Assembly: GCA_023212645.1 (NCBI GenBank)
Contig: JALBYC010000002.1
Coordinates: forward strand, 930,001-994,000
DNA: 64,000 nucleotides
Source of the DNA: Farysia itapuensis
Lineage: Eukaryota > Basidiomycota > Ustilaginomycetes > Ustilaginales > Ustilaginaceae
Direction: 5' to 3'
The position numbers and the translations under genes were made by a program. The notes beneath the pieces are model-generated. The model was given only the letters and a program-made list of their open reading frames with translations, had not been told where the DNA came from and ran no database searches. Positions 1 through 11,394 of this stretch are shown in pieces. The first letter of the stretch is position 1. Each line of letters opens with the position of its first letter.

Positions 1-3000
1 CAGCAAATTCTGCCTCGTTGACTGTTGACAAGCAAGCCAACGTGGCCCACCACGTCTGAGCGAGAAAATCCTCATCTGATGCTTGGCACACAGTGACCAC
101 TAGCTTTAGCGCATACAGAACCTCGAGGGCAAAGCCGTGCAGCTCGAATTTGTGGTCAGATGCTGTATCTGCCAGCCGCCCGAGGATCGTCACCATCATA
201 GTGGGTGTGACGGATGGACGCAGAGCACGGAAGACCTGGAATGACCTACATGCCATGTGGCGAATGGGATTCGAGGCTGCCCACATCAGAGCTACAGAGC
301 CCCAGTCTTGCTGGAAATTGGGATATTGCGGAGACACTATCGCGACTGCGTCTGTGACGGTGCTCAGCAGGCTTCGTGGCATCTGGTGTTGAGCGTCCAG
401 GTCTATATTCTCAGTCGACCAAGAAGCGAACGTACGTCGGGCCAGAACCACATCGATGAGTGGTCTCGGTATCCCGTTCTGGTCCAAGTCTTCATTTGAG
501 CTGGTGCAGCGCAACACCTGTTCCAGTAGCCGGACTGCTTGCGTGCGGACGAAGACAGATCGGCTGTCGATGTGTAGAAAGATCGCATGCAATAGCGTCG
601 CAATGTTGCCTTCCAGCTGATCCCGGCGTTCGTAAGCCATCTCGCCCACATACAACAATGCGAGTAAGCCAGGAGAGAAGGTCAACCCGGCTTCCTGTTC
701 GGGAAACAACCTTCTGAGGTCGGCCCGGTACAGGTGTCGATGGTCTAGATCTGGCAAGGGGGCTGGGGGACTACTTGGTACCTGAATCATTCCCCCAGGC
801 TCGATCAGCGTGCAAAGTTCTTCAAACACCCTAGGCCCCGCCAGGGTGTGAGAGATGCATGAGACAACTCGTTTGGCGCAAAGTACGACATCCGGACTGC
901 GGAAGCGCAAACCTTGATTGATGAGGAACTGGATGATGGCGTTAATGTTCTGCGAGTCTTCTGGTGCTGTCACTAGACTACACCAGATTTCTTGCATCTC
1001 GAAGGTGTGCTCGTCGCCATAGTGAAAGGTCAAACAAAACAAGCTACAGAGATTGAGGTATGTCCGATACAGTGCCTCTGGTTTGGCAAATGAACTACCA
1101 CTTGGGGTTGGCACATGTAATTCGAGCCCCAGCAGCCACTCTGCGAGCAGTCCCAATGTTGTTGCTCGTCTGATACCTTCGATTGAATGCACCCGCTGCG
1201 TGAACTCCGAGAGGATTGCTGTCTTGAGACCATCGAAATGAACGGCCAAGCTGGCAGAGACCTCTCGCTGTGTCCGGAGATAAATTGCCGGGAGCGAGCT
1301 TGAGATGCCTATCTCGAATTCGGCCAGGCTGCATTCGTCATTGAAGCGACGAGCCGAGCAGTCGAGCATCGCAAGAGCCTTGCGTCGGATGCTGTTGTCC
1401 GGGTGACTCAATTTGATGAGGCCAAGGCATATCACCGAATGTAAGGGCATGGCGAAATCCTCTTTCTCCATCACGACCTCGGCCACTGTGACGAAAAAGC
1501 TGCGCTTCCCAAGAACACGGTCTGGTTCCGTGATGCATCTGTCAACCGCTCCACTGATCAGATTGCTATTCTGATCATTGAAAATCAGCAGAGCCCGCAT
1601 TGCTGACCGCGCGAGTTCGTGATTCTTCTCATCACTGGTTGTGAAGAGACTTCTGAGCCAGCTTAAGAGAGAGCTAGGCTCAAGCGAACCGGTTGCTGGG
1701 GTAGATGCCGATCTGTCCATCACCGAAATCACGCCTTGGCACAAGGCTGCCATAGCACATCCTGCGTGGTAAGACAAGGCTTGCGTCTCGTAGTTCAGGG
1801 TTTTGACAGCCTTCTCCTTGGCACGATCGTCTCGCTGTTGGTCGGCAGCTGCACTCAATAGATTCGCTAGCTTGTTTCGTCCGTCCTCGCTCATTGTGCT
1901 GTATGAATGCCAGTCACGGAAGACTCGAAACATCTTGAGCCGCATCTCGAAAGGAAAGTACGTCTCAGCTGAGCCAACTTTGACGAGACCGTTGAAGAAG
2001 TTCACCATAACGCCGCTAAAATAGCGTCGCAGTCGGTGGAATTCCCAGTCTTGTCGAATCTCCCGGTCGATCAGAAAAGCAAATGTCTCCTTGATCCAGG
2101 TGTGGATGACCATGATGACCTTGGGATTTTTCAGATGGTCGTTGGCTTCCATGTGCGAGGCTGTTAATTGCAAAACGTGACCAAGGGCGGTACGAAGTCT
2201 GTCGAGACGCCTATTGCGACGAAGACCGCTCCGAGCCACTGAGCGGACCTTGAAGTCCTCTGTGAGAGTTCCACTGACTGACTGCAGCGTCTCGAGAAGA
2301 GCTACGTAGTGGGTCTCGTTGGTATTGCCTAGAGCGAAAACGACTGCCTCTTGGAACACATCGTTGTCTGAAGCCAAGAATGGAATCATTTTCTGGAACA
2401 GATCTCGCGCAGAGATCATGCGCTCGCCGTTCTCGGGCTCACTTGTCTTTCTGCGGTGATTGCCCACGACTCCACCTCGAGAGCCATCGGTAGAGGTGGT
2501 CGTAGTGCACAGAGCCAAGATGTAAAAGCGCCAGTGCTGAGCCATCAGCGTGTACTCGGCTGGACTAGCCGCGCTTGCCGCTTCGCGAAGAGAGGCCATC
2601 GAATTTGAGCTGTGTAGAGACACTGCGCTCGCTGAAGCCTGTACTTTGCTGAGAGTTGTACTGTTCACCGTGTTGGATGGTGCACGATTCGAAATGTCTG
2701 CAGCGTAGACAGCAACATGATCCATCTCTAGCACGCGATTCGTGATGTATGAGCGAAACACTGCGACAGTTGTAGGAAAGCGTTCCAGGCTCATGCGAAG
2801 GAACAACGGCAGAGCTCTTGACCAAAGGGACTGTTCCACTTCCCTTTCGCTCTCCGCTATCTGCCTCAGTGCAGTTGAGCGATCTGGTGATTTGTACTTT
2901 GCCAGATGGTTGATTTGGTGAGATGTCAAGTGGGGGTCATTGGCGTCAAGAAATTGCTGAGAGGGAAGGTCGAGCAGATGAATGATACGTGATGGTTCAT

Positions 3001-6000
3001 CTTCATCGCCTTTGAGCCGAGCCTCCTCCATCTGTACTCTGCGACTCGGAGTCAAGAATGTTTCGTCTAGCAGAGCGACAAAGGCGAGAATTTCGATTCC
3101 CAAGCATCGCAAGGTCCTGGACGCTGAGCAAAGCAGGAACAGAGCATACGCTTCAATTTCGTCGATCAGTGCCCATGCACTGGTTCGCTCCATTTCGATA
3201 CCTTTCAGACCAGGATGATCTTGATCGGTTTGGCTTCTTTGCGTTTGCAACTCGCCCAGCCAGATATGCAAGGTCTCTATCCAGAAGCGAATCGCTTGCT
3301 CAACTTTGGGCATGAGAAGGGTTTGTTTGGCGTGAATTTCCCAGAAAGCCGTGTCCATGCGGAAAATCCAGCGCATGAAACCGGAGACAACGGTAGAAGA
3401 TCCACCTGGCCTTTGTTTGGCAATCCTCTGTAAGCATCTGGCCGAGGCACGACTAAGATCGGGATCGGCGCTGAAGTGGGCTCGAAATAAGACTGCCAGT
3501 AAACTGGGGAAGGATATGTTGGAGCTGATACACCTGGGCCACGAGTCAAAGCAGGCCCGCAGCAGATCGCAGTAGGGTTGGTGGTCGCGAGGATATGCGG
3601 CGGTGAGGTTTGCATCCTGATGGTATCGAAGTGTGAACTCGTCTCGTTCCAGAATAGCACGCTCGCTAGCAGTAGCACCAGCGTTGGCAGATGCTCGGCT
3701 GAAGAGATGTGTGCGGGTGTCGAAGACTGTGACATCGCTGATCTGATGGTCGCAGAGCAATGCAATCTTACTGACCAGATCGTTGAACTGCGTCTGGGCA
3801 TCAGCAATGTCTTGCTTTGGGAATTTGAAGTTTTCAGGAAGTTCATCTCCGCATCCTGGAGGTAGGGTGTCGAATTCGAAGCGACCGAAATTGGCGCCGT
3901 CGGGGAAGGCAGGAGAGACTCCTTTGACGTAGGTATCCAACGTGAGCAGCATTGCTCGAATTGCTGCTGACGTCCGCTGGCCTGTTAGAATGTCGGGCTG
4001 TAGAGACAAGGTTGTTCCTTCCAGATCAGAGTGACAGAGGAAATTGAGCACAAGGTCTCTACCAAATTCGAAATGGCGATAAAGGGCAAGATGTATCATC
4101 ATGATGAAAGGCTCCGGGGAAGCTTCAGAAGGATGAACGGAACGCCGATTTGGCGGAAACCAGATGCGAAAGAAAGCTTCGAGCTTTTTTGATGTGTTGG
4201 TATGGCCTTCATGGCATCGAAACGAGTAGGCCCATAATAACCGGACAGCAGCGTTGAGGACAATGGAGCGATTTACGCGGTCCTTGAGCTTGGCTACGCC
4301 GAGTTCAACGCAGGAGAACCAATTGGCCACGAGCTTGTCCTCTGGTGAAACTGCCAAGAGACATACGTGCAGAGGATATGCAACTGCCCAGTAACGAGGT
4401 TTGGCAGCCATTGCTGCCATTCTGGGCCATATCGTATCGATCGCTTTTACCCAAGTCGGATGATTGACTTCGGCGGACGCAGATCGAGCGACAGGCACCA
4501 TAAGGTGGGTGAGTGCATCAGCAAATGCTGTTTTGACGCGGAATCCATGACACGCCGCAAAGTGACGTGCTAAAACGTTGATGAAGTCTGCGCCTTCTTC
4601 GAAGAGCTCCATGGGATACACCGTTATCTTGAGGTGTCGAAGGCTCTGGATCGCAGCAACGAGGAGATCTTCGACATTTTTGCCAGCGGGCGCTTTTGTG
4701 GATTGTTCTAGGATCTCGACAAACCGATCGCTGACTGAAACGAACCTCATCCGAGACAATTCGCCAATTAGTTGAGAAATGGCTTCGAAGGATGATTCTC
4801 GAAGCACATTGATGGGCCGTGGCAACGCTTGATCTTTTTCCCTGTCGCGCGTGCAAGCCAACAGCATGCTGAATGTTTTCTCCTCGAGCTCGACGGCTTG
4901 TGCTTCACTAAGAGCCTCTCTGGTGATTGATCTGGCCACGACATGGAGGACTTCTGCGGTGAGGAACAAGACGATGATCTCTTTTCGTCGGCTGAGATAC
5001 ATGGCTATCTCCCGCGTGCTTGCGTTGTTGGACTGTGTGGAACCGAGGTGTCGTCGAACAAAATCGGCACCCACGTCACCCTCGACGGATATTGTCTTCC
5101 ACTGAAACAGGCTCTTGATCACAGCCGGAGCGTTCCTCTTTGCGATATGCGCGAGCGATTCGCAAAGTAGGGCGTACATAGCTTCCTCTCCCGAACCGAG
5201 TTTAGTGATTACGGCCGGATCTTGATCATGGCTGGTCTCCATGGCACGTCTTGTTTTTGCACTAGCAAGGGACATGAATCGGCTCATCAAGATGTTGAGA
5301 GCGTACTCGGCAGGAGCTTTTGGATCGGGGCGACCAATACCGACAGGCAGCTGACCAAAACCTTCGGCGCCCATGCTGTTTGCAAGTGCACTGAAGGCTT
5401 TTACCGGAGACTCTGGTCCTCTGAGCGGACGCCGTTGAGAACGTGCAATATAGCCGTACTCTCCGCTCGACATTTCTTCGTTCTGCGTTAAGCGAAGCCT
5501 CCTGCTTTCGTCGCGGAGTGTTCGAAATGCAGGGCGATATGGACTGCCGAAGTCTGAGGCGTCGAGTGAAGTGGTGCTTGCGAGGGCGTTGGGCAGCTGA
5601 AAGGCGGCTTGATTAGTATGTCCGCCTGGGGTGACCGGCATATCAGCGTATGCATATTCAGAAGCCGAGGGCAAAGGCGGTACCGGAGGCAAGTCGGCAT
5701 TGAAAGCTCTGTGAGATGTCCCTGTACTTGATTTCTGCGAATCAGAATGAAAGGACGCAGTCTGCATGTGCTGATATTTGGACGAAGGCGAAGCTCCAGC
5801 AGCAAAGTCGGGTTGCTTGGCCGAATAGAAGCTGTCACTATGACTATGGATGCTTTGTGCCAGCGATGCATTTGAAGACAGTTTGTACGCTGGAGACAAT
5901 GGTTGCTGCTCGTACGCGCTCTGAGTGGCTTGAGTGGGCGGTCTTGGAGTGGAGAACCCAGACCGATATCCAGCAGTGATATCACCTGCATCAAAGTCCA

Positions 6001-6562
6001 CTCCTGGCACATCGAGCTTAGGGTAGTCTGCTAGCGCCGACGGCCATTGCTCGGTATACTCTGTGCTTCTTTCCGAATACGTGCGAATTGGGGATCGAAG
6101 AGATGCGGTGAATGACTTGCTAGCGGGAAACTCGAAGCCAGACGTGCTAGACGATGCCTCGACGGATGAGAGCATTCGGTTGTTAAGTCCGCCGAAGCCA
6201 CCTGTGGAGGAGTCGCTGTTTCCACTATCTGTTCTGCCATGTCGAGCCAGGGCAGCTCCTCGAAACGGTCCACCTGCGCCGCCGAAACCGGACCTGGCAG
6301 GAGAAGCTGGAAATGCAAATGAAGGGTTTGAGTAAGAAGGTTCGGGATAAGTCGGTGTAGAGGAGCCTCCTACAGCCCATCTGTTCGCGTTTGCCGATGC
6401 AAGCGCGTTCTGTAGCTGCTGACTAGAGGCGGGGCCAACTGCGTCTGTCGCAGCATCACTGGTAAGAGATGGACCAGATCGAGAGTCGACGGGAGATTCA
6501 TAGCGCCGAGACGGTGGAGCGAAAAGCTCTTTGTCGTCCAAGTCCGGAATCACGACCTGCAT
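1..6562 (-). CDS. TAO3: Cell morphogenesis protein TAO3/PAG1/MOR2 (Furry family), N-terminal part, cut by the window edge
   Basis: One minus-strand frame stays open from an ATG at 6562 to position 1 (2,187 codons) with no stop, so the gene continues to the left. Furry/PAG1/MOR2 proteins are giant HEAT-like scaffolds of the RAM/MOR pathway, which activates the NDR kinase Cbk1/Orb6 in polarised growth and cell separation. Residues 1 to about 400 are Ser/Pro/Gln-rich and look disordered. The conserved region starts near residue 415 (PAEYALNILMSRFMSLAS). It continues through family-like segments such as LLWAYSFRCHEGH followed by a TNTSKKLEAFFRIWFPP-like stretch, typical of the MOR2-PAG1 N-terminal domain. 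A TGA lies in frame 18 codons upstream of the ATG. The residues between look coding-like, so a short spliced 5' exon is possible, but I found no convincing one. Divergent from LRO1. Family assignment is firm; the yeast symbol is by analogy. Confidence 0.9.
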   Translation of the reverse strand, partial: MQVVIPDLDDKELFAPPSRRYESPVDSRSGPSLTSDAATDAVGPASSQQLQNALASANANRWAVGGSSTPTYPEPSYSNPSFAFPASPARSGFGGAGGPFRGAALARHGRTDSGNSDSSTGGFGGLNNRMLSSVEASSSTSGFEFPASKSFTASLRSPIRTYSERSTEYTEQWPSALADYPKLDVPGVDFDAGDITAGYRSGFSTPRPPTQATQSAYEQQPLSPAYKLSSNASLAQSIHSHSDSFYSAKQPDFAAGASPSSKYQHMQTASFHSDSQKSSTGTSHRAFNADLPPVPPLPSASEYAYADMPVTPGGHTNQAAFQLPNALASTTSLDASDFGSPYRPAFRTLRDESRRLRLTQNEEMSSGEYGYIARSQRRPLRGPESPVKAFSALANSMGAEGFGQLPVGIGRPDPKAPAEYALNILMSRFMSLASAKTRRAMETSHDQDPAVITKLGSGEEAMYALLCESLAHIAKRNAPAVIKSLFQWKTISVEGDVGADFVRRHLGSTQSNNASTREIAMYLSRRKEIIVLFLTAEVLHVVARSITREALSEAQAVELEEKTFSMLLACTRDREKDQALPRPINVLRESSFEAISQLIGELSRMRFVSVSDRFVEILEQSTKAPAGKNVEDLLVAAIQSLRHLKITVYPMELFEEGADFINVLARHFAACHGFRVKTAFADALTHLMVPVARSASAEVNHPTWVKAIDTIWPRMAAMAAKPRYWAVAYPLHVCLLAVSPEDKLVANWFSCVELGVAKLKDRVNRSIVLNAAVRLLWAYSFRCHEGHTNTSKKLEAFFRIWFPPNRRSVHPSEASPEPFIMMIHLALYRHFEFGRDLVLNFLCHSDLEGTTLSLQPDILTGQRTSAAIRAMLLTLDTYVKGVSPAFPDGANFGRFEFDTLPPGCGDELPENFKFPKQDIADAQTQFNDLVSKIALLCDHQISDVTVFDTRTHLFSRASANAGATASERAILERDEFTLRYHQDANLTAAYPRDHQPYCDLLRACFDSWPRCISSNISFPSLLAVLFRAHFSADPDLSRASARCLQRIAKQRPGGSSTVVSGFMRWIFRMDTAFWEIHAKQTLLMPKVEQAIRFWIETLHIWLGELQTQRSQTDQDHPGLKGIEMERTSAWALIDEIEAYALFLLCSASRTLRCLGIEILAFVALLDETFLTPSRRVQMEEARLKGDEDEPSRIIHLLDLPSQQFLDANDPHLTSHQINHLAKYKSPDRSTALRQIAESEREVEQSLWSRALPLFLRMSLERFPTTVAVFRSYITNRVLEMDHVAVYAADISNRAPSNTVNSTTLSKVQASASAVSLHSSNSMASLREAASAASPAEYTLMAQHWRFYILALCTTTTSTDGSRGGVVGNHRRKTSEPENGERMISARDLFQKMIPFLASDNDVFQEAVVFALGNTNETHYVALLETLQSVSGTLTEDFKVRSVARSGLRRNRRLDRLRTALGHVLQLTASHMEANDHLKNPKVIMVIHTWIKETFAFLIDREIRQDWEFHRLRRYFSGVMVNFFNGLVKVGSAETYFPFEMRLKMFRVFRDWHSYSTMSEDGRNKLANLLSAAADQQRDDRAKEKAVKTLNYETQALSYHAGCAMAALCQGVISVMDRSASTPATGSLEPSSLLSWLRSLFTTSDEKNHELARSAMRALLIFNDQNSNLISGAVDRCITEPDRVLGKRSFFVTVAEVVMEKEDFAMPLHSVICLGLIKLSHPDNSIRRKALAMLDCSARRFNDECSLAEFEIGISSSLPAIYLRTQREVSASLAVHFDGLKTAILSEFTQRVHSIEGIRRATTLGLLAEWLLGLELHVPTPSGSSFAKPEALYRTYLNLCSLFCLTFHYGDEHTFEMQEIWCSLVTAPEDSQNINAIIQFLINQGLRFRSPDVVLCAKRVVSCISHTLAGPRVFEELCTLIEPGGMIQVPSSPPAPLPDLDHRHLYRADLRRLFPEQEAGLTFSPGLLALLYVGEMAYERRDQLEGNIATLLHAIFLHIDSRSVFVRTQAVRLLEQVLRCTSSNEDLDQNGIPRPLIDVVLARRTFASWSTENIDLDAQHQMPRSLLSTVTDAVAIVSPQYPNFQQDWGSVALMWAASNPIRHMACRSFQVFRALRPSVTPTMMVTILGRLADTASDHKFELHGFALEVLYALKLVVTVCQASDEDFLAQTWWATLACLSTVNEAEFA

Positions 6563-7046
6563 TGGGGCAGATGGGGAGGTCTGATTAGATTGAGTCTGTC
6601 GATAGCTTGGCCATGGCTGTCATAGGTGCATAGGAAGCACCTCGCTAGCGTGGTGCGTTCTCTGAAACATACACCTCGCGCAAAATAAAGTTCGCGTCAG
6701 ACACGCGCTTTGTTAGACCACAATCAGCGGCTAATTCATCAATTCATCATCATCGCTCATCGCGGTAGAGCATACATTCTCCAATTTCCGTGCTAAGCCA
6801 AGCCAAAGCAGTAGCAGTTACAGCATGTATAGGCTCCAGCCAGTCACTCAAGAAGCACCTCGAAAATTCTGAACATCTGCAGGGGACCAGGGCTCAGCTT
6901 TGACCAATGGGCCAAGCCAAACGATGCTATGCGGTATACCGAAGTGTCGGTTGCTTACCGTCATGCGACTTGACAGGTGCATTTTCCGATTTTAACCATT
7001 TTTCCGGCATCCAATTATTGCTATATTTGGCTCCCCTCTACCAATC
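6563..7046. promoter_or_regulatory. Shared intergenic region between TAO3 and LRO1
   Basis: 484 bp between two divergent start codons. It should hold both promoters and 5' leaders. No gene, RNA or repeat was recognised. Small ATG-started frames here hit stops within a few codons. Confidence 0.6.
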
Positions 7047-9318
7047 ATGAGCAATCGGAAGCAGACCAAAACGGTTCACGCTCCCAGTCAGAATGGGAGC
7101 GGGACCAGTTCAGCGCACGAGCTCAACAGAAGCTCTTCATCGACAACGCGAGGCGACCATGGTGGCCACAAGCAGGCCAAGTCCGGCAAAGATGGCACTA
7201 GGACACCTCCTCAGCAGATCATCTTGGAAAAGTCAAAGCGGCCATCGTTCCGCGGACGGCCAAGCTACAGCATACAGGCTCCAGGAACGCCATGGCATGA
7301 GTTGGACCTCTCTGAAATCCCCTTTCTGCGTCATCCGGACATCGACGAGACGCCAGTCCAGAAGGGTTTTATGCGCTATCGCAGGCTCTTCTTCCTGGTC
7401 GGCGCCACGCTTGGTGCTGTAGTTGCTTTCCTGGCCTCGAGGAATTTTCAGATGGCGCAACACGTATCAGCGTTACGTTCCATGCTTGATGACGGTCTCG
7501 GCATAGACTTTCCTTCGATCGACATGGGCATGCCAAAGGAGTTTGCTGACATGGGAGAGAACATCTTTTCCAGATCACGCGAATGGTTCAAGAACAAAGA
7601 CTTTGCCGTCGGCAGAGAGATGGCAGAAAACGGCCTGTCAGCAGACCATCCCGTCATCTTGCTGCCAGGCATTGTAAGTACTGGTCTCGAAAGCTGGACT
7701 ACCGACGAGCGTTCGGCCAGCTACTTCCGTAAGCGCTTATGGGGCACCACCACCATGATGCGCACCATTGTGTTTGAAAAAGACATGTGGGTACGTCATC
7801 TCTCCCTCGATCCAGACACGGGCTTAGATCCACCTGGCATCCGCGTCAGAGCCGCCGAGGGTCTTGACGCCGCCAGCTTCTTTGCTGCAGGGTACTGGAT
7901 CTGGAGTAAAGTCATAGAAAACATGGCAGTGCTTGGCTATGACACCAATAACCTCTTCCTCGCCAGTTACGACTGGCGTCTAAGTTACTACAATCTCGAG
8001 GTCCGCGACAAATTCTTCACCAGACTAAAGCTGAAAATTGAGACGAACAAGAAGCTCTTCGGCAAGAAGACGGTCCTTGTGGCACACAGCATGGGCAGCT
8101 CCGTTGCCTTCTATTTCTTCAAATGGGTCGAAGCTGAAGGACCTTTCTACGGTAACGGAGGCCCAACTTGGTGCGAGGACCATATTGAGGCCTTCACATC
8201 TATTGCTGGCACCTTCCTAGGTGTCCCCAAAGCCATGGCCGTCATGTTATCTGGCGAGATGCGTGACACTGTCGAAGTCCCGCCTGCTGCTGCTTACTTG
8301 CTCGAGAAATTCTTCAGCCGCCGCGAACGTTCCAAACTCTTCCGAACTTGGGCAGGAGGCGCAAGCATGCTCATCAAGGGCGGCGAAGATATTTGGGGAA
8401 ATTCAACATGGGCACCCGATGACGAGGACAATGCAGAAGACACTCATGGTCACATTTACAGTTTCCGTCAAATGGACGCACATCAGCACGACCTGAACGA
8501 AGACACTGTCAAGACCAACCTCACCGCCACCGACGCTCACAACTTCCTACTCCAACATACCCCATCCTCATTCCAGAAAATGCTGGCTGCCAACTACTCG
8601 CACGGCATTGAACGCGATCCGGAAAAGTTAAAGATGAACAATCAGGACCATACCAAGTGGAGCAATCCTCTGGAAGCGGCGCTGCCCAACGCGCCAAGCA
8701 TGAAGATGTACTGCATATATGGCGTCGGCAAACCGACCGAGCGCAGCTACTGGTATCAGAAAGGTGACTATCTCCAAGAAGGTCTTATAGGAGAGCAGCT
8801 AGATTCAGCGCCATGCAACACTTCCAATTGCGAGGTGTCGCGCACGCCACCGCTTGACTTCCCGACAGCCAGGATGAGCTGGATTGACAATGCTGTCCAC
8901 AAAGAAAACGCTCTGCCCAAAGTGCGATCCGGCTGCAAGATGGGCGACGGCGACGGAACTGTCTCGCTGCTATCGCTTGGCGCAATGTGTCAAGAAGGCT
9001 GGAAATTCCCCAACTGGAATCCGGCCGGCATCAAGGTTATCACCCACGAGCTCAAACACGAGCCAGAAGCCTTGGATCTACGTGGCGGTGAATCGTAAGT
9101 ATCGTCCCTGCCCTCCTGTTCCTATGTGCGCATGTTGACCCGTCTCCATCTTCCGTAGTACTGGCGACCATGTAGACATTTTGGGCGCACGAGGTGTCAA
9201 CGAAGCTATTCTCAAAATTGCTGCCGGAAAGGGGCACCTCGTCCAAAACCAGTACTTCTCTCCTATTCGAGACTTTGCCAAACGCATCAAATGGCTCGGC
9301 ACAGTTCCAGGCCCTTAG
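7047..9318 (+). CDS. LRO1: Phospholipid:diacylglycerol acyltransferase (PDAT), LCAT family
   Basis: Two exons, 7047-9094 and 9159-9318, joined across a 64-nt intron (GTAAGT donor, CCGTAG acceptor), give 735 aa. The splice restores GGES-TGDHVDILGARG; without it the frame stops just after GGES. PDAT moves an acyl group from a phospholipid to diacylglycerol, making triacylglycerol at the ER. The N-terminus is hydrophilic and cytosolic-looking. One membrane segment lies at about residues 113-130, followed by the lumenal catalytic domain. Visible catalytic elements are Ser348 in AHSMGSS, the Asp in GDGDGTVSLLSLG, and the His in TGDHVDILG coded by exon 2. HPVILLPGIVSTGLESW is the conserved lid-region start. 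Convergent with MPE1 (285 bp between stops). Confidence 0.95.
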
Positions 9319-9603
9319 CACCAACTAATAGATAGACTCTCACACATATACACGATGCTTGACACTTTAATCACACTTATCACGCGACAGCTATTTTTCC
9401 TCCAAAAACAGAGGTTCGAAAAAGGAGAGACGAAATTATGGCGAATTTATTCTAGGCAAGCGCCGCGAGCACAAATCCTTCTGACGAACTGACACACACG
9501 ACAACAACAACGGTGATGTGCATGCATTACGAGCCTACTCGTGAACAGGGCATGTGTGCAAATTAACAGTTCCAAGTTATGCAGAGAGAGGGGAAAGAGC
9601 TTG

Positions 9604-11394
9604 CTACTCGTTCCGAGCAGACTTACTAGAGTCAGAGTTACGAACTCCAATCTCGACAAAGTCAGCCGGTCGGTCGCGTTTGCCTGACGTGGCAGCTGAC
9701 GATCGGTCTTGACCGGTGGAGGTAGCGGTGTAAGGACTGTGATCACGAGCTGGAGGTGGCCTATTTTGTTGCATATTCCAAGCGGCTGGATTGGGCATCA
9801 TACCCATCATGGCTGGATTCATGCCGCCCATGGGCGCATTTGCTCCCACTTGTCCACCTTTCCCGCCGTTAGCAGCTTGCATCTGTTGCTGCATGAATGC
9901 AAATTGCTGCATTTGAAGCTGCATCTGCAGCTGCATCCGCATCGGCGGTGGCAGTTGTGGGTTCTGCAACATCATCATGATTTGCTGCACCATCTGTGGA
10001 TTGAACATGGCTGGAGCGCCGCTGTTCCCGTTGGAAGCGGACGGCGCAGCCGCTGCATCGCCGTACGATAGTTCGGCAGAACCGCTAGCTGCCTTGTGCA
10101 CGTCTTCATCGCGGACGACCTTGGCTGGATTGGGACTGACGCCACGGGAGACTGATCGGTTCGGATCAGAGTCTTGCTTCCCCTCTTCATCGTGTTTGGC
10201 GTCTTCTTTGAGATCTAGCTCGCTCTGCTCGATAGTCTCTTTGACGTATTCTCGAACTTTCTTTCGCGCTTCTTCGTCGGGACGAAGCTGTTCCAGGTCG
10301 GGAATGCGCTTCTCGCACTCGGCACAGATGAACTCGTGCTCAAGCAGGTGCGTTTGTATACATTCTTCGCAATAATTTGTAGCACAGCAAGGTGTCTTGA
10401 CAGCATCCCTCAGCAATTTGGAGCACAAGGGACACGCAAGTGCTGTGTTAGTAGGAGTGGATTGGTAAACGTCAGATTGTGTCAGAGGCTTGGTTCGCAC
10501 GCGGTTCCTACGCCAGGATTCCGAGTCGACCTGGGCAACGACATAAGTGCCGTCGGCAGTCAGCATGACGCCCGCCCTGTGTTCTTCGTCTGTGGGCTGT
10601 TCCACTGTCTTGAGCATGGACTTAGGAATGCCGGTCGTGCGTTTGAACCTTGGTCGATTGTCAAATTCTTTATCGTCGTTGGTGGGGCAGTCTTGGATCC
10701 AATGCCCGGGTTTTCCACAGCGGAAACAGACGTAGCCGTTCGGAGGTGGACGATCGGCGAGGTGCGGTGGACGTTGTGTTGCCATAGGCCGTGGGGGGCC
10801 GCCTCTTCGCACCTGCCCAGATCGGTCACGGTAGGTGGCTTGCGACATTCGTTCCTGCGTTTCGTCCCACTGTGCTGACGATGCTTGGAACATGGCGGCG
10901 ATCGAGTCGGCCTCTGCGCCTGTTGCCGCCGCAGCCGTGCTGAGGGGAGCAGGGTTGCCGCTAGATGAAGACGGAGCGGGACTGGCTGCCTTTGTTGCAT
11001 CAAACCTCATTGACATGGGGCCTCTGTAAGCATTGTCGGTGGGTCTGACGCCACCTGCGTTGGCGTTGGCTGAGAATCTGCTGGCACCTGTCGCATCTGC
11101 AGTGCCGTTGACATCAGAGACGTACAGCTGTGCAGACCCTCTGCCTGGCTTTGCAGGCGGCAGGCGGCGCGCAATCACCTGCGTAGACCGGGGGATGAGA
11201 TAGTTGTCGTCCTTGTACTCGTCGTTCGTGTCGGCATTGTAGACTCCGAGGTCAAAGTCGGTGCCGCGACCCATTTTGTTCTGCAGGATGATTTCACGTT
11301 TGAGATCCCATACTGAGATGCCCGTGCCGTCAAACGTGATACGGGAAGGTTCCTTCTGCGACTTGAACTTGTAGTAGACAGATGCGGACGCCAT
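9604..11394 (-). CDS. MPE1: Cleavage and polyadenylation factor subunit Mpe1 (RBBP6-like; DWNN, zinc knuckle, RING)
   Basis: 596 aa from the ATG at 11394. The frame extends upstream without an ATG, and the DWNN domain starts exactly at MASASVYYKF, which decides the start. Domains: DWNN ubiquitin-like fold at residues 1-80; CCHC zinc knuckle at about 223-236 (CFRCGKPGHWIQDC); RING-like domain at about 321-360 (CPLC...CC...CEEC...CAEC); then a Met/Gln/Pro-rich tail. This order is the Mpe1/RBBP6 signature. Mpe1 belongs to CPF, recognises the polyadenylation signal and helps activate pre-mRNA 3'-end cleavage in the nucleus. The Met/Gln-rich stretch near residues 450-540 is low complexity. Divergent from GID8 (505 bp). 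Confidence 0.93.
   Translation of the reverse strand: MASASVYYKFKSQKEPSRITFDGTGISVWDLKREIILQNKMGRGTDFDLGVYNADTNDEYKDDNYLIPRSTQVIARRLPPAKPGRGSAQLYVSDVNGTADATGASRFSANANAGGVRPTDNAYRGPMSMRFDATKAASPAPSSSSGNPAPLSTAAAATGAEADSIAAMFQASSAQWDETQERMSQATYRDRSGQVRRGGPPRPMATQRPPHLADRPPPNGYVCFRCGKPGHWIQDCPTNDDKEFDNRPRFKRTTGIPKSMLKTVEQPTDEEHRAGVMLTADGTYVVAQVDSESWRRNRVRTKPLTQSDVYQSTPTNTALACPLCSKLLRDAVKTPCCATNYCEECIQTHLLEHEFICAECEKRIPDLEQLRPDEEARKKVREYVKETIEQSELDLKEDAKHDEEGKQDSDPNRSVSRGVSPNPAKVVRDEDVHKAASGSAELSYGDAAAAPSASNGNSGAPAMFNPQMVQQIMMMLQNPQLPPPMRMQLQMQLQMQQFAFMQQQMQAANGGKGGQVGANAPMGGMNPAMMGMMPNPAAWNMQQNRPPPARDHSPYTATSTGQDRSSAATSGKRDRPADFVEIGVRNSDSSKSARNE

Noticed and set aside
3277..3846. Open frame of 189 codons on the minus strand
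   Set aside because: It lies in another frame within the continuous TAO3 coding sequence and has no recognisable features.
5488..6012. Open frame of 174 codons on the minus strand
   Set aside because: Out-of-frame shadow of TAO3, whose frame is open throughout.
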